From Halovivax gelatinilyticus (GTDB lineage Archaea; Halobacteriota; Halobacteria; Halobacteriales; Natrialbaceae): a DNA stretch of 64,000 nucleotides. The stretch lies in contig NZ_CP101322.1 of the NCBI RefSeq assembly GCF_024300625.1, positions 1,253,992 to 1,317,991 of the forward strand, written 5' to 3'. Position numbers and translations under genes: made by a program. A model generated the notes under the pieces. The model saw nothing but the letters and a program-made list of their open reading frames with translations, did not search any database and was not told the DNA's origin. Of this stretch, positions 26,871 through 35,660 are shown piece after piece (the stretch's first letter is position 1; each line of letters starts with the position of its first letter).

Positions 26871-27986
26871 TCAGTCGACGATCTCGAACGGGACGGGGAC
26901 GAAACAGAGAACGCCGAGGCCGAACGTGAGGACGCCGAGTGCGATCCGTCGCCAGCCCAGAGGCGTTTCGACGACCGGATCGACGGGGCCGGCCGCCGCG
27001 ACCAGCGTCGTCAGGACGCCCCAGATGATCCAGACGGAGACGGCCTGCAGCCCGTAGTCGCCGACGAAGTAGAGGTAGCCAGCCAGAGCGAGCAGGGCGC
27101 CGGGAACCAGCACGGCGACGGTTTCCTGCGCCCGACCGAGCATCGACCGGAGGATGTGCCCGCCGTCGAGTTGCCCGACGGGGATGAGGTTCAAGAACGT
27201 GATCAGCATGCCGACCCAGCCCGCGATGACGACCGGGTTGACCATCGTCGTCGGATCGCCCCGGTAGAGCGGCTGTCCGAATGCGGCGGCGAGCCCCTCG
27301 AGCAACAGCGGATAACCGATGTGCAGTTCGACGGCGTCGGCGCTTTCGACGACTTCCTCTGGTGCGTAGACCGGATCGAGGTGGAGTCCGACGATCGTGA
27401 CCAGGACGGTCGCGGCAAGTCCCGCGAGCGGGCCGGCGACGCCGATGTCGAACAGCGCCCTCCGACTCGGCATTCGCCCGTCCATCTTGATGACGGCGCC
27501 GAGGGTCCCGATGAGCGTCGGAACCGGTATGAAGTACGGCAACGAGGCGTCGACCCGGTGATACCGGCTCGCGACGTAGTGGCCCATCTCGTGGACGCCG
27601 AGGACGAACAGCAACGCCACCGCGAACGGCCACGCCTGGAGGCTGGCCGTCGGATTCGAAATCGGATCCAGCTGGTACCAGAAGGCGCCCGCGAAGAGCG
27701 TCGAGAGGACGGTTACCCCGAACAGCAGGAGGTGTTTCCACGGAATTCCGTCGATCCCGATGCGCTGGCGCGTCGCGACGAGGGCGTACTCGTCGTGGTG
27801 TCTGGTCACTTCGAGGTCGTATCCGGCCTCGTGAAACGCCGGCCAGAGTTCTCTGACGACGAGTCCCGGACGTACCCTGGGGTAGCCGACGTAGACGATC
27901 CGGTCGGTCTGACGGTGAATTTCGTCGACGACGAACAGCGACTGAATCGTCGAAAGCGGCGGTCCGTCAGTCGTCGACTCGGACAT
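26871..27986 (-). CDS. Site-2 protease family (M50) intramembrane metalloprotease
   Basis: A 371-residue membrane protein with an 80-residue cytoplasmic N-terminal domain and about seven helices. The zinc site is HEMGH at 132-136, and the second half of the active site is NLIPVGQLDGGH. No PDZ domain is inserted. Family members cut transmembrane substrates to release regulators; the target here is unknown. The start at 27986 (MSESTTDG) is favoured over one 48 nt upstream. Its upstream region contains the 46-bp tandem repeat array. Confidence 0.92.
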   Translation of the reverse strand: MSESTTDGPPLSTIQSLFVVDEIHRQTDRIVYVGYPRVRPGLVVRELWPAFHEAGYDLEVTRHHDEYALVATRQRIGIDGIPWKHLLLFGVTVLSTLFAGAFWYQLDPISNPTASLQAWPFAVALLFVLGVHEMGHYVASRYHRVDASLPYFIPVPTLIGTLGAVIKMDGRMPSRRALFDIGVAGPLAGLAATVLVTIVGLHLDPVYAPEEVVESADAVELHIGYPLLLEGLAAAFGQPLYRGDPTTMVNPVVIAGWVGMLITFLNLIPVGQLDGGHILRSMLGRAQETVAVLVPGALLALAGYLYFVGDYGLQAVSVWIIWGVLTTLVAAAGPVDPVVETPLGWRRIALGVLTFGLGVLCFVPVPFEIVD

Positions 27987-28110
27987 TGACGGACCTATCC
28001 CGTCGTCCCGTATAAATCGACGGTTGACTCTCATCGAAATCGGTGGAAAGAAGCGACCCGTCGGTCGAAGACGACGTCACTCCTCTCCGGTAGTGCAGGT
28101 AGCACTCGTA

Positions 28111-28455
28111 GGCAGTACAGGTACCCCTAATCGGGCGGTACAGCCACGTCTTATCAGGCAGTACAGGTACCCCTAATCGGGCGGTACAGCCACGTCTTAT
28201 CAGGCAGTACAGGTACCCCTAATCGGGCGGTACAGCCACGTCTTATCAGGCAGTACAGGTACCCCTAATCGGGCGGTACAGCCACGTCTTATCAGGCAGT
28301 ACAGGTACCCCTAATCGGGCGGTACAGCCACGTCTTATCAGGCAGTACAGGTACCCCTAATCGGGCGGTACAGCCACGTCTTATCAGGCAGTACAGGTAC
28401 CCCTAATCGGGCGGTACAGCCACGTCTTATCAGGCAGTACAGTCACCTCTCATCG
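28111..28455. repeat. Tandem array: 46-bp unit made of two diverged 23-mers
   Basis: Seven essentially identical 46-bp units begin at 28112, 28158, 28204, 28250, 28296, 28342 and 28388, followed by a diverged half unit to 28455 and preceded by one degenerate half unit (28089-28110). Each unit splits into two related 23-mers beginning GGCAGTACAGGTACC and GGCGGTACAGCCACG, so the array is about fifteen 23-mers with a two-unit higher-order period. All reading frames are closed. There are no unique spacers. Confidence 0.97.
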
Positions 28456-28536
28456 GGCAGTGGCCGAAAAACCGAAGTTGCAGGGTGATCGGGCGGGGAC
28501 CCGTCGTTCGCGGGGCGGTTCGGATAACGGGCCGGC

Positions 28537-28782
28537 TTACGCGGCCTCGACGCGCCAGGTCGTCGCGCTCGTGTACGACCACTTCTCGACTTTGAGGTCG
28601 TCAGCGGACTCGGAGAGGCGAACCATGAGCGCGCCGATCTCTTTCGGGGAGAGGCCGACGTCGTCGGCGATGAACTTCCCTTTGAAGTACATCTCGCCGT
28701 CAGCTGCGCGTTCGTGTAAGTACTGCTTGAGGCGGCGTTTCTTGGTATCCGTGGAGGGTGATGCAGTCGTGCTCATCGACAT
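28537..28782 (-). CDS. Small winged-helix-like protein (DUF7123-type)
   Basis: An 81-residue protein. KKRRLKQYLHERAADGEMYFKGKFIADDVGLSPKEIGALMVRLSE is a helix-turn-helix, followed by a beta hairpin (VEKWSYTSATTWRVEA) that would form the wing. I recall this as a haloarchaeal family of unknown function (DUF7123) present in nearly all genomes. The N-terminal 15 residues are Ser/Thr rich. A TATA box at 28807-28816 places the transcript start almost at the ATG (leaderless). The stop is 82 nt before the tandem repeat array. Confidence 0.85.
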   Translation of the reverse strand: MSMSTTASPSTDTKKRRLKQYLHERAADGEMYFKGKFIADDVGLSPKEIGALMVRLSESADDLKVEKWSYTSATTWRVEAA

Positions 28783-28806
28783 CTAAGTGCCAGTGGCCGA
28801 AACCTG

Positions 28807-28816
28807 TTATAAAGGC
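28807..28816 (-). promoter_or_regulatory. TATA box for the DUF7123-type gene
   Basis: On the minus strand CCTTTATAAC lies about 25-34 nt before the ATG at 28782, the spacing of a leaderless haloarchaeal transcript. Confidence 0.55.
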
Positions 28817-29141
28817 AGGTTACTTCGTGGCGTTTCGATTGCTTTCAGCGACAGCGTCGGTAATGTGGCCATTCACCGCGTGAAATCGAATTTTCAAAAA
28901 AACCTTAGAAGGCGTTAGACATTTTAGATCGTTCCCTAACATATTATTTCTACCCGATAGTTGCGGATTATATCGCGGTAAGAAAAAGTCAAATAAAGCA
29001 GGTATTTCACGATGCAGTGACGGACAGAACGAAAGAAACGGCCGGCCACCCGCGGGGAGCGCCGGCTTGGACCTCACCGATCAAATCGAGCGGTACACCG
29101 GATGGCGCCGTCGACAGGGCTCGACGCGCCGATTTGGCCGG
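28817..29141. other. AT-rich intergenic region without a gene
   Basis: About 325 nt between the DUF7123-type gene and moaE. The stretch 28880-29000 is far richer in A/T than its surroundings, with several A runs. No reading frame, repeat or RNA fold worth naming was seen. Confidence 0.6.
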
Positions 29142-29978
29142 TCAGGACCGGTCGTGTACCCAGAACTCGTCGTCTACCGTCACTTCCTTCTTGAAGAGCG
29201 GAACTTCGTCTTTCAACCGGTTGATGCCGTCTTCGACCGCGCGAAACGCCCCATCGCGGTGGCCGGCGAGCACGACCACGAAGACGATGTCCTCACCGTT
29301 TCGGACGACGCCCGTCCGGTGGTGGAGGGCGACCGCGTGAACGTCCTCGCGAGCTTCGAGGTCCGTCCGAATCGCGGCCATGCGCTCGTCGGCGACGCCC
29401 TCGTACGACTCGAACTCGAGGTACTCGGTGGGCGCGTCGTCCGGTCCGTCTTTCTCGCGCACGCGCCCGGTGAACGTCGCAACCGCACCCGCGAGTTCGG
29501 CCTCCGGGCGGGCCGTGACCCGGTCGACGAGCGACTGGAGCGTCACGTGGGCCTCGCTCGCCGAAACCCGCTCGAACACGTCCTCGACGTCCACCTCCGT
29601 GGGCTTCTCGACGGTTGCGATCACCGACTCGTCCGGCTCCGCCTCCTGGGCCGAACCGACAGCGACCGTCGGAAACCGAAGCGAATCGACGCCAACGACC
29701 ACGGCGTACGCACACGTCGTCGCGAGCGTGTCGAGCGTCTCGATCACCGACAACCCCGTTCCGGTCGCCGCCCAGTCGCCGTCCGCACCGAGTTCGTACG
29801 TGACGTCCCCGCCGCTCGGAACGCGATCCGGCACCGACGCCGTCCCGTCCGCGATCGTCGCATCGTAGTGGACCACGCCGACGCGCCCCTCCCGGCCGAG
29901 GCGGTCGACGAGTCGGTCGACCGTCCCCGCGAGGGCGTCCTCGGACGCGCCGCAGTCCGTTATCGCCAGCACGTGCAT
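29142..29978 (-). CDS. moaE: Fused MobB-like/MoaE molybdopterin synthase large subunit
   Basis: A 278-residue two-part protein. The C-terminal ~140 residues are MoaE: GAVATFTGRVREKDG, LEFESYEGVADERM, ALHHRTGVVRNGEDIVFVVVLAGHRDGAFRAVEDGINRLKDEVPLFKKE with the catalytic Lys region. The N-terminal half (MHVLAITDCGASEDALAGTVDRLVDRL...) resembles MobB but the P-loop is degraded, so GTP binding is doubtful. With MoaD it converts precursor Z to molybdopterin. The fusion is standard in haloarchaea; no other molybdenum cofactor gene is nearby. Confidence 0.93.
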   Translation of the reverse strand: MHVLAITDCGASEDALAGTVDRLVDRLGREGRVGVVHYDATIADGTASVPDRVPSGGDVTYELGADGDWAATGTGLSVIETLDTLATTCAYAVVVGVDSLRFPTVAVGSAQEAEPDESVIATVEKPTEVDVEDVFERVSASEAHVTLQSLVDRVTARPEAELAGAVATFTGRVREKDGPDDAPTEYLEFESYEGVADERMAAIRTDLEAREDVHAVALHHRTGVVRNGEDIVFVVVLAGHRDGAFRAVEDGINRLKDEVPLFKKEVTVDDEFWVHDRS

Positions 29979-30554
29979 ACGTAGCCGTTCGTTCGCTCCG
30001 AGTTAGTAGCTGTCGGAGACGAGGATCCGAGCGAGAATCCTCGAGATGCGAACGGAGACCGCAGGGTGTCGAGAGCGAGTCGGTCCCGAACGCCTCTAAC
30101 CGAACGACCAGACGGCCGTCTCCGAGGAGACTCCGCGTCCGGATCGACGTCGAACGCGACGGCGTGACGCTCTCGATCGAGATATCGGACACGCTGTCGA
30201 TCGAATCAGTCGTCGAGCGTCGCGAGTGCTGAGCGATGGTGACGACTGGCTCACGTTCGTCGAGCGTCGTCGGCCGTGCTGAGACGTCGACTCGATCACC
30301 GGCCAACGGACGATAGGCAACTTCCCTGGGCGGGTCGGTGCAATACTGCCGGATCCGTTCTGCGTTCGTCTTCTGAGCGTGTGATTCCGGGTCACTTCGT
30401 TCCCCGCTCACAACAACGTGGCTCTTCGCGTTCTTCGAGCCACGCACTTCACGGCTCCCGCCGGTCACCGTTCAGTCATCGGCGGACTCTCGCTGCGCTC
30501 GAGTCCGCCCACTTGACAACCCTTAAGATTCCAACCGGGCTACCTCGCCACAGC
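29979..30554. other. 575-nt intergenic region with two inverted repeats
   Basis: No convincing gene lies between moaE and pyrH. Frames on both strands read through parts of it but look like low-quality shadows. Perfect inverted repeats occur at 30418-30443 (7-bp arms) and 30481-30509 (9-bp arms, 11-nt loop), the latter just before the pyrH promoter. Confidence 0.5.
30521..30532 (+). promoter_or_regulatory. pyrH promoter TATA element
   Basis: CCTTAAGATT lies about 28-34 nt before the pyrH ATG at 30555, which fits a leaderless transcript. The perfect 9-bp inverted repeat 30481-30509 sits directly upstream. Confidence 0.5.
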
Positions 30555-31280
30555 ATGAAAGTAGTCGTCTCCATCGGTGGCAGCGTGCTACTGCCGGAAC
30601 CCGGCTCAGAGCGGGTCTCAGCACACGCCGCCGTCGTCGAGGACCTCGTCGCCGAGGGCTGTCGCGTCGGCTGCGTCGTCGGGGGCGGCGGCGTCGCCCG
30701 CGAGTACATCGGGGCCGCGCGCGATCTCGGGGCGAACGAGATCGAACTGGACCAGATCGGCATCGACGTCACCCGCCTCAACGCCCGGCTGTTGATCGCC
30801 GCGCTGAGCGAGGAGTCGGTGACGGCACCGGCCCACGATTACGAGGGAGCGGGCGAGGCGCTGCGCCGCGGGAACCTGGCCGTGATGGGCGGCGTCGCGC
30901 CGGCCCAGACGACCGACGCTGTGAGCGCCGCCCTCGCCGAGTACGTCGACGCGGACCTGCTCGTCTACGCGACAAGCGTCCCCGGCGTCTACAGCGACGA
31001 TCCGAACGAGACCGACGACGCCACCCGGTTCGAGGAACTCTCGGCCACGGACCTCGTCGACGTCATCGCCGACCTCGAGATGACCGCGGGCGCGTCGGCG
31101 CCGGTCGACTTACTCGCCGCGAAAATCATCCAGCGCTCGGGGATGCGGACGATCGTCATCGACGGCACCGACCCGGATCGAATCGCCCGGGCCGTCCGCT
31201 CGGGATCGCACGAGGGAACCGACGTAATCCCGACGGGCGTCGGCGAAGAGCCGACGTACTGGGCGGCCGACGACCGATGA
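30555..31280 (+). CDS. pyrH: UMP kinase
   Basis: A 241-residue archaeal UMP kinase of the amino-acid-kinase fold. MKVVVSIGGSVLLPE and CVVGGGGVAREYIGAARDLGANEIELDQIGIDVTRLNARLL form the phosphate- and nucleotide-binding core, and ATSVPGVYSDDP and TAGASAPVDLLAAKIIQRSGMRTIVIDG follow as in the family. It makes UDP from UMP. The lysS start overlaps its stop (ATGA at 31277-31280), so pyrH-lysS are coupled, an arrangement I recall as conserved in haloarchaea. Confidence 0.95.
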   Translation: MKVVVSIGGSVLLPEPGSERVSAHAAVVEDLVAEGCRVGCVVGGGGVAREYIGAARDLGANEIELDQIGIDVTRLNARLLIAALSEESVTAPAHDYEGAGEALRRGNLAVMGGVAPAQTTDAVSAALAEYVDADLLVYATSVPGVYSDDPNETDDATRFEELSATDLVDVIADLEMTAGASAPVDLLAAKIIQRSGMRTIVIDGTDPDRIARAVRSGSHEGTDVIPTGVGEEPTYWAADDR

Positions 31281-33010
31281 GCGCCGACGACTCGACCCGC
31301 GACACGCCGTCTGAAAGCCCGTACACGCTCCAGAACGAGGGAGACGATGACGGCGACGGCGAACACTACGCGTTCTGGGCCGACGAAGTGGCAGACCGGG
31401 TCGAAGCGCGCATCGACGCACAGCTCGAACGCGGCGAACGCGACCCGGACGATTCGATCGTGATCAAAGGCGGCATCTCGCCGTCGGGCGTTCCCCACCT
31501 CGGCAACGTCAACGAAATTATGCGCGGCTACTACGTCGCCGAAGTCCTCCGCGATCGCGGCCACGACGTCAGGCAGGTGTTCACCGCCGACGACCGCGAC
31601 CCGCTCAGAAAGTTACCACGGACGCTCTGTGATCTGGAGGGCAATCTGGTCGACCTCGGCGACGTCGACGCTGGCGCGCTGGGGCGGAACCTGGGTGCAC
31701 CCTACACGGCCATTCCCGACCCCTTCGGCTGCTGTGACTCATACGGCGCACACTTCGCGACGATCATCCAGCAGAGTGCCGACGCGGTCGACGTTCCGAT
31801 CGACCTGCTCTCGAACACGGACCTCTACGAGGACGGCGCGTTCGACGACGTCACCCGATTCGTTCTCGAACACCGCGAGCGAGCCCGCGAAGTCCTCTCG
31901 ACCTACCAGGACAAAGTCGACGCCGACGGCGAGTACGTTCCGTTCAACCCGATCTGTGCGGACTGCGGAAAGATCACCGAAACAGTGACAGCCGTCGATC
32001 TCGACGCCGAGCCCGCCACCGTCGAGTACACCTGTACCGACATGGACGCCGGCGAGCGGACGATCGACGGCTGCGGTCACGAGGGAACCGCGACGATCCG
32101 CGAGGGGAAACTTCCCTGGCGGTTCGAGTGGCCCGGCCAGTGGCAGCTCCTCGGCGTCGACTTCGAACCGTTCGGCAAGGACCACGCCGAAGGCTCCTGG
32201 CCGAGCGGTGAGGACGTCGCGAAAAACGTCCTCGAAATCGAGCCGCCGGTGCCGATGGTCTACGAGTGGTTCACGCTCGACGGCGAGCCGTTCTCCTCGT
32301 CGGCGGGCAACGTCATCCTCGTCTCCGACGTCTTAGAGCTGATCGAACCCGAAGTCCTCCGGTACTTCTTCGCGAAGGACCCAAGCCGGGCCCGAGACTT
32401 CAGCGTCGAGCGTCTGGACCTGCTCGTCGACGAGTTCGACCGATTCGAACGCGTCTACTTCGGCGAGGTCGACGCTCCCGAGTCCGAGCGACGATTCGCC
32501 GAACGGGTCTATCCGCTCGTCGTTGGAGAACCGCGCGCGGGCCGAATACGGCTCCCCTACACCTTCGCGGCCGTCCTCGGGATGACCGACGAGCCGTCGA
32601 TTCGCGAGGAGATCGCCCGCACTGAGGGTCACATTCCTGACGACGCGCCCGACTGGGCGGTCGAAGGGGCGCTGGCACGCGTCGAGCGGGCGCAAGCGTG
32701 GGCCCGACGGACCGAAAACGAGTTCGACTACGAACTCGCCAGAAGCGCCGTCCCGGATCACGACTTCGATGCTGCGACCGAAGCCGCCCTCGACGAACTG
32801 GCCGCGTTCGTCGACGCGGGTGTCGACGACCCGGACGACCTCCAGGGAGAGATCTACGAGACGGCGAAGCGTCACGACGTCCCGGTCGGAGACTTCTTCG
32901 CCGCCGGATATCGACTCTTCTTCGACGACGAACAGGGGCCGAAGCTCGGACAGTTTCTGGCGAAACTCGATCGCGAGTTCGTGGTAGATCGGCTCCGGCG
33001 CGAGCGATAA
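31277..33010 (+). CDS. lysS: Class I lysyl-tRNA synthetase
   Basis: A 577-residue class I LysRS, the archaeal type unrelated to the class II enzyme. The HIGH-like motif is HLGN (74-77) in GGISPSGVPHLGNVNE, and the KMSKS-equivalent is FSSSAGNVI. A zinc-binding Cys cluster (ICADCGKITE and a later Cys) sits in the middle. The C-terminal helical bundle binds the anticodon. It overlaps pyrH by 4 nt and is followed after 80 nt by an M50 protease gene on the same strand. Confidence 0.96.
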   Translation: MSADDSTRDTPSESPYTLQNEGDDDGDGEHYAFWADEVADRVEARIDAQLERGERDPDDSIVIKGGISPSGVPHLGNVNEIMRGYYVAEVLRDRGHDVRQVFTADDRDPLRKLPRTLCDLEGNLVDLGDVDAGALGRNLGAPYTAIPDPFGCCDSYGAHFATIIQQSADAVDVPIDLLSNTDLYEDGAFDDVTRFVLEHRERAREVLSTYQDKVDADGEYVPFNPICADCGKITETVTAVDLDAEPATVEYTCTDMDAGERTIDGCGHEGTATIREGKLPWRFEWPGQWQLLGVDFEPFGKDHAEGSWPSGEDVAKNVLEIEPPVPMVYEWFTLDGEPFSSSAGNVILVSDVLELIEPEVLRYFFAKDPSRARDFSVERLDLLVDEFDRFERVYFGEVDAPESERRFAERVYPLVVGEPRAGRIRLPYTFAAVLGMTDEPSIREEIARTEGHIPDDAPDWAVEGALARVERAQAWARRTENEFDYELARSAVPDHDFDAATEAALDELAAFVDAGVDDPDDLQGEIYETAKRHDVPVGDFFAAGYRLFFDDEQGPKLGQFLAKLDREFVVDRLRRER

Positions 33011-33090
33011 TCGCCGCCGGACCCGAACATTGGACGATCTCGAAGCGCCAGACACAAATCACTCGGCACCCTCAGACCGGACGACGACTA

Positions 33091-34899
33091 ATGGGTACTC
33101 CCCTCCTCTCCGTCCCGGAACTCTTCGGGTCGACGCTTCTGACCTGGACACTGATCGGTCTCGGCCTCTACTGGGCCGGGTTGATCGTGCTTCGCAGGCT
33201 CGCCCTCCTTCCCGACTGGGTCGGGGTCCAGGGCCCGATGGTGACGATGCACACCACCCGCGGGCGGGAATTTCTCGACTGGCTTTCTGGACCCAAGCGG
33301 TTCTGGCGGGCCTGGGCGAACTTCGGCATCGGTATCTCGCTCGTCGTGATGGTCGCGATGTTCATCTTCTTACTCGGTGCCGCGATCAGTTCGATCGTCG
33401 CCCCACAGCCGACGGACATCCAGCAACCACAGAACGTCCTCGTCATTCCCGGCGTGAACGACTTCCTCCCGTTATCCGCCGCGCCGGGGATCGTCATCGG
33501 CCTCTTCGTCGGACTCGTCGTTCACGAGGGCGGCCACGGGCTGCTCTGTCGCGTCGAGGATATCGACATCGAATCGATGGGCGTCGCGATGGTCGCCATC
33601 CTGCCGATCGGCGCGTTCGTCCAGCCGGACGAAGAGAGCAGCCGTGACGCCAGTCGCGGCGGCCAGACGCGGATGTTCGCGGCGGGGGTGACGAACAACT
33701 TCGTCGTCACCATCGTCGGGTTCGCGCTGCTCTTCTGGCTCGTCGGAAGCGCGATCGCGGTCGCGCCGGGTGCCGCCGTCGGCGGCGTCGTCGCGGGATC
33801 GCCGGCCGAAGAAGCCGGGATCGGAGAAAACGACCGCATCACCCACCTCGACGGCGAACCGATCGAGGACAACGATCACTTCGCCGACGTCCTCGACGCA
33901 AACGACGCGGGAACGATCACGGTCACGATCGACGGCGAACGAGAGGTCCCGGTCGATCGAGCGCCGATCGTCGTCTCCGCTCTCGACGGCGGGCCTGCTG
34001 GCCTCGAGTTGAGAGATCGAATTCTCGAAGTCGACGGCGAGTCCGTCTCGACCGGCTCGCAGGTTACAGACGCCGTCGGCGACGACGAGCGCGTGACGCT
34101 CGCCGTCGAGGCGACCGACGGAACGGTCAGCGAACACGAGGACGTCCCGATCGGCGCATCCGTACAGGTACTGGAAGGGAGCGCTCTCGAGTCAGCCGGC
34201 GCGCCGGTCGACTCCTTTTTCGTCGTGACGGTGGCAGACGGAGAGCGCACCCACGACGGCGCCACCCTTTCGGCCGTCCTCGCGGATCGCGCCGGTGAAA
34301 CGATCACGCTCGAAGGGTACGTCGACGACGAGCGCGTCTCCTACGAGGTGACCGCCGATCCCGACGCGACGCAGTTCGACGCGGCCGTCCACAGCGGCGT
34401 CACAGCGATGGAGATCAACGACCTCGGCGTCCAACTCTACCCCGCCGAGGCGTTTCACAGTTTGCTCGGCGGGAGCGGCGATCAGCCGTTTGGTTCCGTC
34501 GCCGACACGTTCTTCGGACAGATCCTGTTCGCACTCCTCTTGCCGATCATCGGACTGCTCGGCCTGCAATTTAACTTCGCCGGGTTCGCCGGCGGCATCG
34601 AGAATTTTTACGAGGTGCAAGGTCTCTTGAGCCCGCTCGGCGAGCCGCTCGTGTTTGCACTTGCGAACGTGCTGTTCTGGACGGCCTGGATCAACCTGAA
34701 CCTCGGGTTTTTCAACTGCATTCCGGCGTTCCCGCTCGACGGCGGTCACATCCTCCGGACCTCGACGGAGGCGATCATCTCGCGGATCCCGGGCGTCGAG
34801 GCGACGCGTCGTCGGGTCCGGGTGGTCACGACGCTCGTCGGCGTGACGATGCTCGCTAGCTTCATCCTGATGGTCTTCGGCCCGACGGTGCTGGCCTGA
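33091..34899 (+). CDS. Site-2 protease (M50) with PDZ domains
   Basis: A 602-residue polytopic protease. HEGGH at 145-149 is the zinc site and NCIPAFPLDGGH near residue 550 completes it. Between them lie one or two PDZ modules: AGSPAEEAGIGENDRITHLDGEPI is a clear PDZ carboxylate-binding start, and a second segment begins at LDGGPAGLELRDRILEVDGESV. Helices flank both active-site halves. Such proteases perform regulated intramembrane cleavage after site-1 trimming of substrates. It may be co-transcribed with pyrH-lysS. The start at 33091 (MGTPLLSV) is the first with a family-like N-terminus. Confidence 0.94.
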   Translation: MGTPLLSVPELFGSTLLTWTLIGLGLYWAGLIVLRRLALLPDWVGVQGPMVTMHTTRGREFLDWLSGPKRFWRAWANFGIGISLVVMVAMFIFLLGAAISSIVAPQPTDIQQPQNVLVIPGVNDFLPLSAAPGIVIGLFVGLVVHEGGHGLLCRVEDIDIESMGVAMVAILPIGAFVQPDEESSRDASRGGQTRMFAAGVTNNFVVTIVGFALLFWLVGSAIAVAPGAAVGGVVAGSPAEEAGIGENDRITHLDGEPIEDNDHFADVLDANDAGTITVTIDGEREVPVDRAPIVVSALDGGPAGLELRDRILEVDGESVSTGSQVTDAVGDDERVTLAVEATDGTVSEHEDVPIGASVQVLEGSALESAGAPVDSFFVVTVADGERTHDGATLSAVLADRAGETITLEGYVDDERVSYEVTADPDATQFDAAVHSGVTAMEINDLGVQLYPAEAFHSLLGGSGDQPFGSVADTFFGQILFALLLPIIGLLGLQFNFAGFAGGIENFYEVQGLLSPLGEPLVFALANVLFWTAWINLNLGFFNCIPAFPLDGGHILRTSTEAIISRIPGVEATRRRVRVVTTLVGVTMLASFILMVFGPTVLA

Positions 34900-34953
34900 G
34901 ACTGCGGGCCACAGTCCAGTTAGATCGTTCGTCAGCGTCCGTCTCGATTCGCC

Positions 34954-35478
34954 CTACGAATCGTTCTCGACGCCGTGACGTTCGTAGAATTCGTCGGGCG
35001 TGTCGTCGATGCGCTCGAAGTCGGTCTCGAAGTAGTGTTCGTGGTGACGGGCGACCTGTTCGACGATCCACTCGCTGAACGCTTCGTTAAAGTGCCACTC
35101 GCCGTCGACTTCGGGAACCTGAAACCGATCGTCGGTCGAGATTGCCGCGAAGACGTGGTAGAATCCGAGGATGACGTCGCCGAAATCGCGGCCCTTCTCG
35201 GCGCCGGATTCGCGGCGCGATTCGAGTTCGTCTTGCCCATCGTCGGTGAGTTCGAAGTACTTGCGATCCGGTTCGTCCGCTCGCTCGATTCGCTCGGCCC
35301 ACCCTTTCTCCTCAAACTTATAGAGGATCGGATACACCGACCCGTAAGATGGTTCCCAGTGACCACCGCTTATGTCCTTGATCTCCTTTAGAATCTCGTA
35401 CCCGTACCGCGGTTTCTCTTCGAGTAGCTCGAGTACGAGATAGGCGATGAGCCCCTTCGGTGGTCCACTTTTCCGCAT
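34954..35478 (-). CDS. PadR-family transcriptional regulator with C-terminal domain
   Basis: A 174-residue PadR protein. The N-terminal winged helix (GLIAYLVLELLEEKPRYGYEILKEI then GSVYPILYKFEEKGWAERI and DRKYFELTDDG) is followed by an ~80-residue helical domain (DVILGFYHVFAAISTDD..., RHHEHYFETDFERI) that probably mediates dimerisation or ligand sensing. It is divergent from the pitA gene, 182 nt away, so control of that heme-protein gene is a possible inference. A TATA-like motif lies at 35488-35496. Confidence 0.92.
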   Translation of the reverse strand: MRKSGPPKGLIAYLVLELLEEKPRYGYEILKEIKDISGGHWEPSYGSVYPILYKFEEKGWAERIERADEPDRKYFELTDDGQDELESRRESGAEKGRDFGDVILGFYHVFAAISTDDRFQVPEVDGEWHFNEAFSEWIVEQVARHHEHYFETDFERIDDTPDEFYERHGVENDS

Positions 35479-35660
35479 ACGCGTAACGATATAAACGGAC
35501 GTTGGTAAAGGGTTTCGGTACCACCCACGTTCGGCCGATACCCGAGTCTACCCGTCGCGTTTCGAGCGCCGATCCGGGTCAACGAATGCCGCTCGACGAC
35601 GGCGATGATCGCCTCGCACCGAAACCGGTCTTTCTTGACGACGCCACGCGAACCTCGAGT

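Noticed and set aside
28111-28455. A CRISPR array
   Set aside because: The units are contiguous tandem copies with no unique spacers, and no cas gene is present in the window.
29979-30468. Possible gene on either strand between moaE and pyrH
   Set aside because: Both strands have partly protein-like stretches, but neither has a credible start, conserved motif or consistent length.
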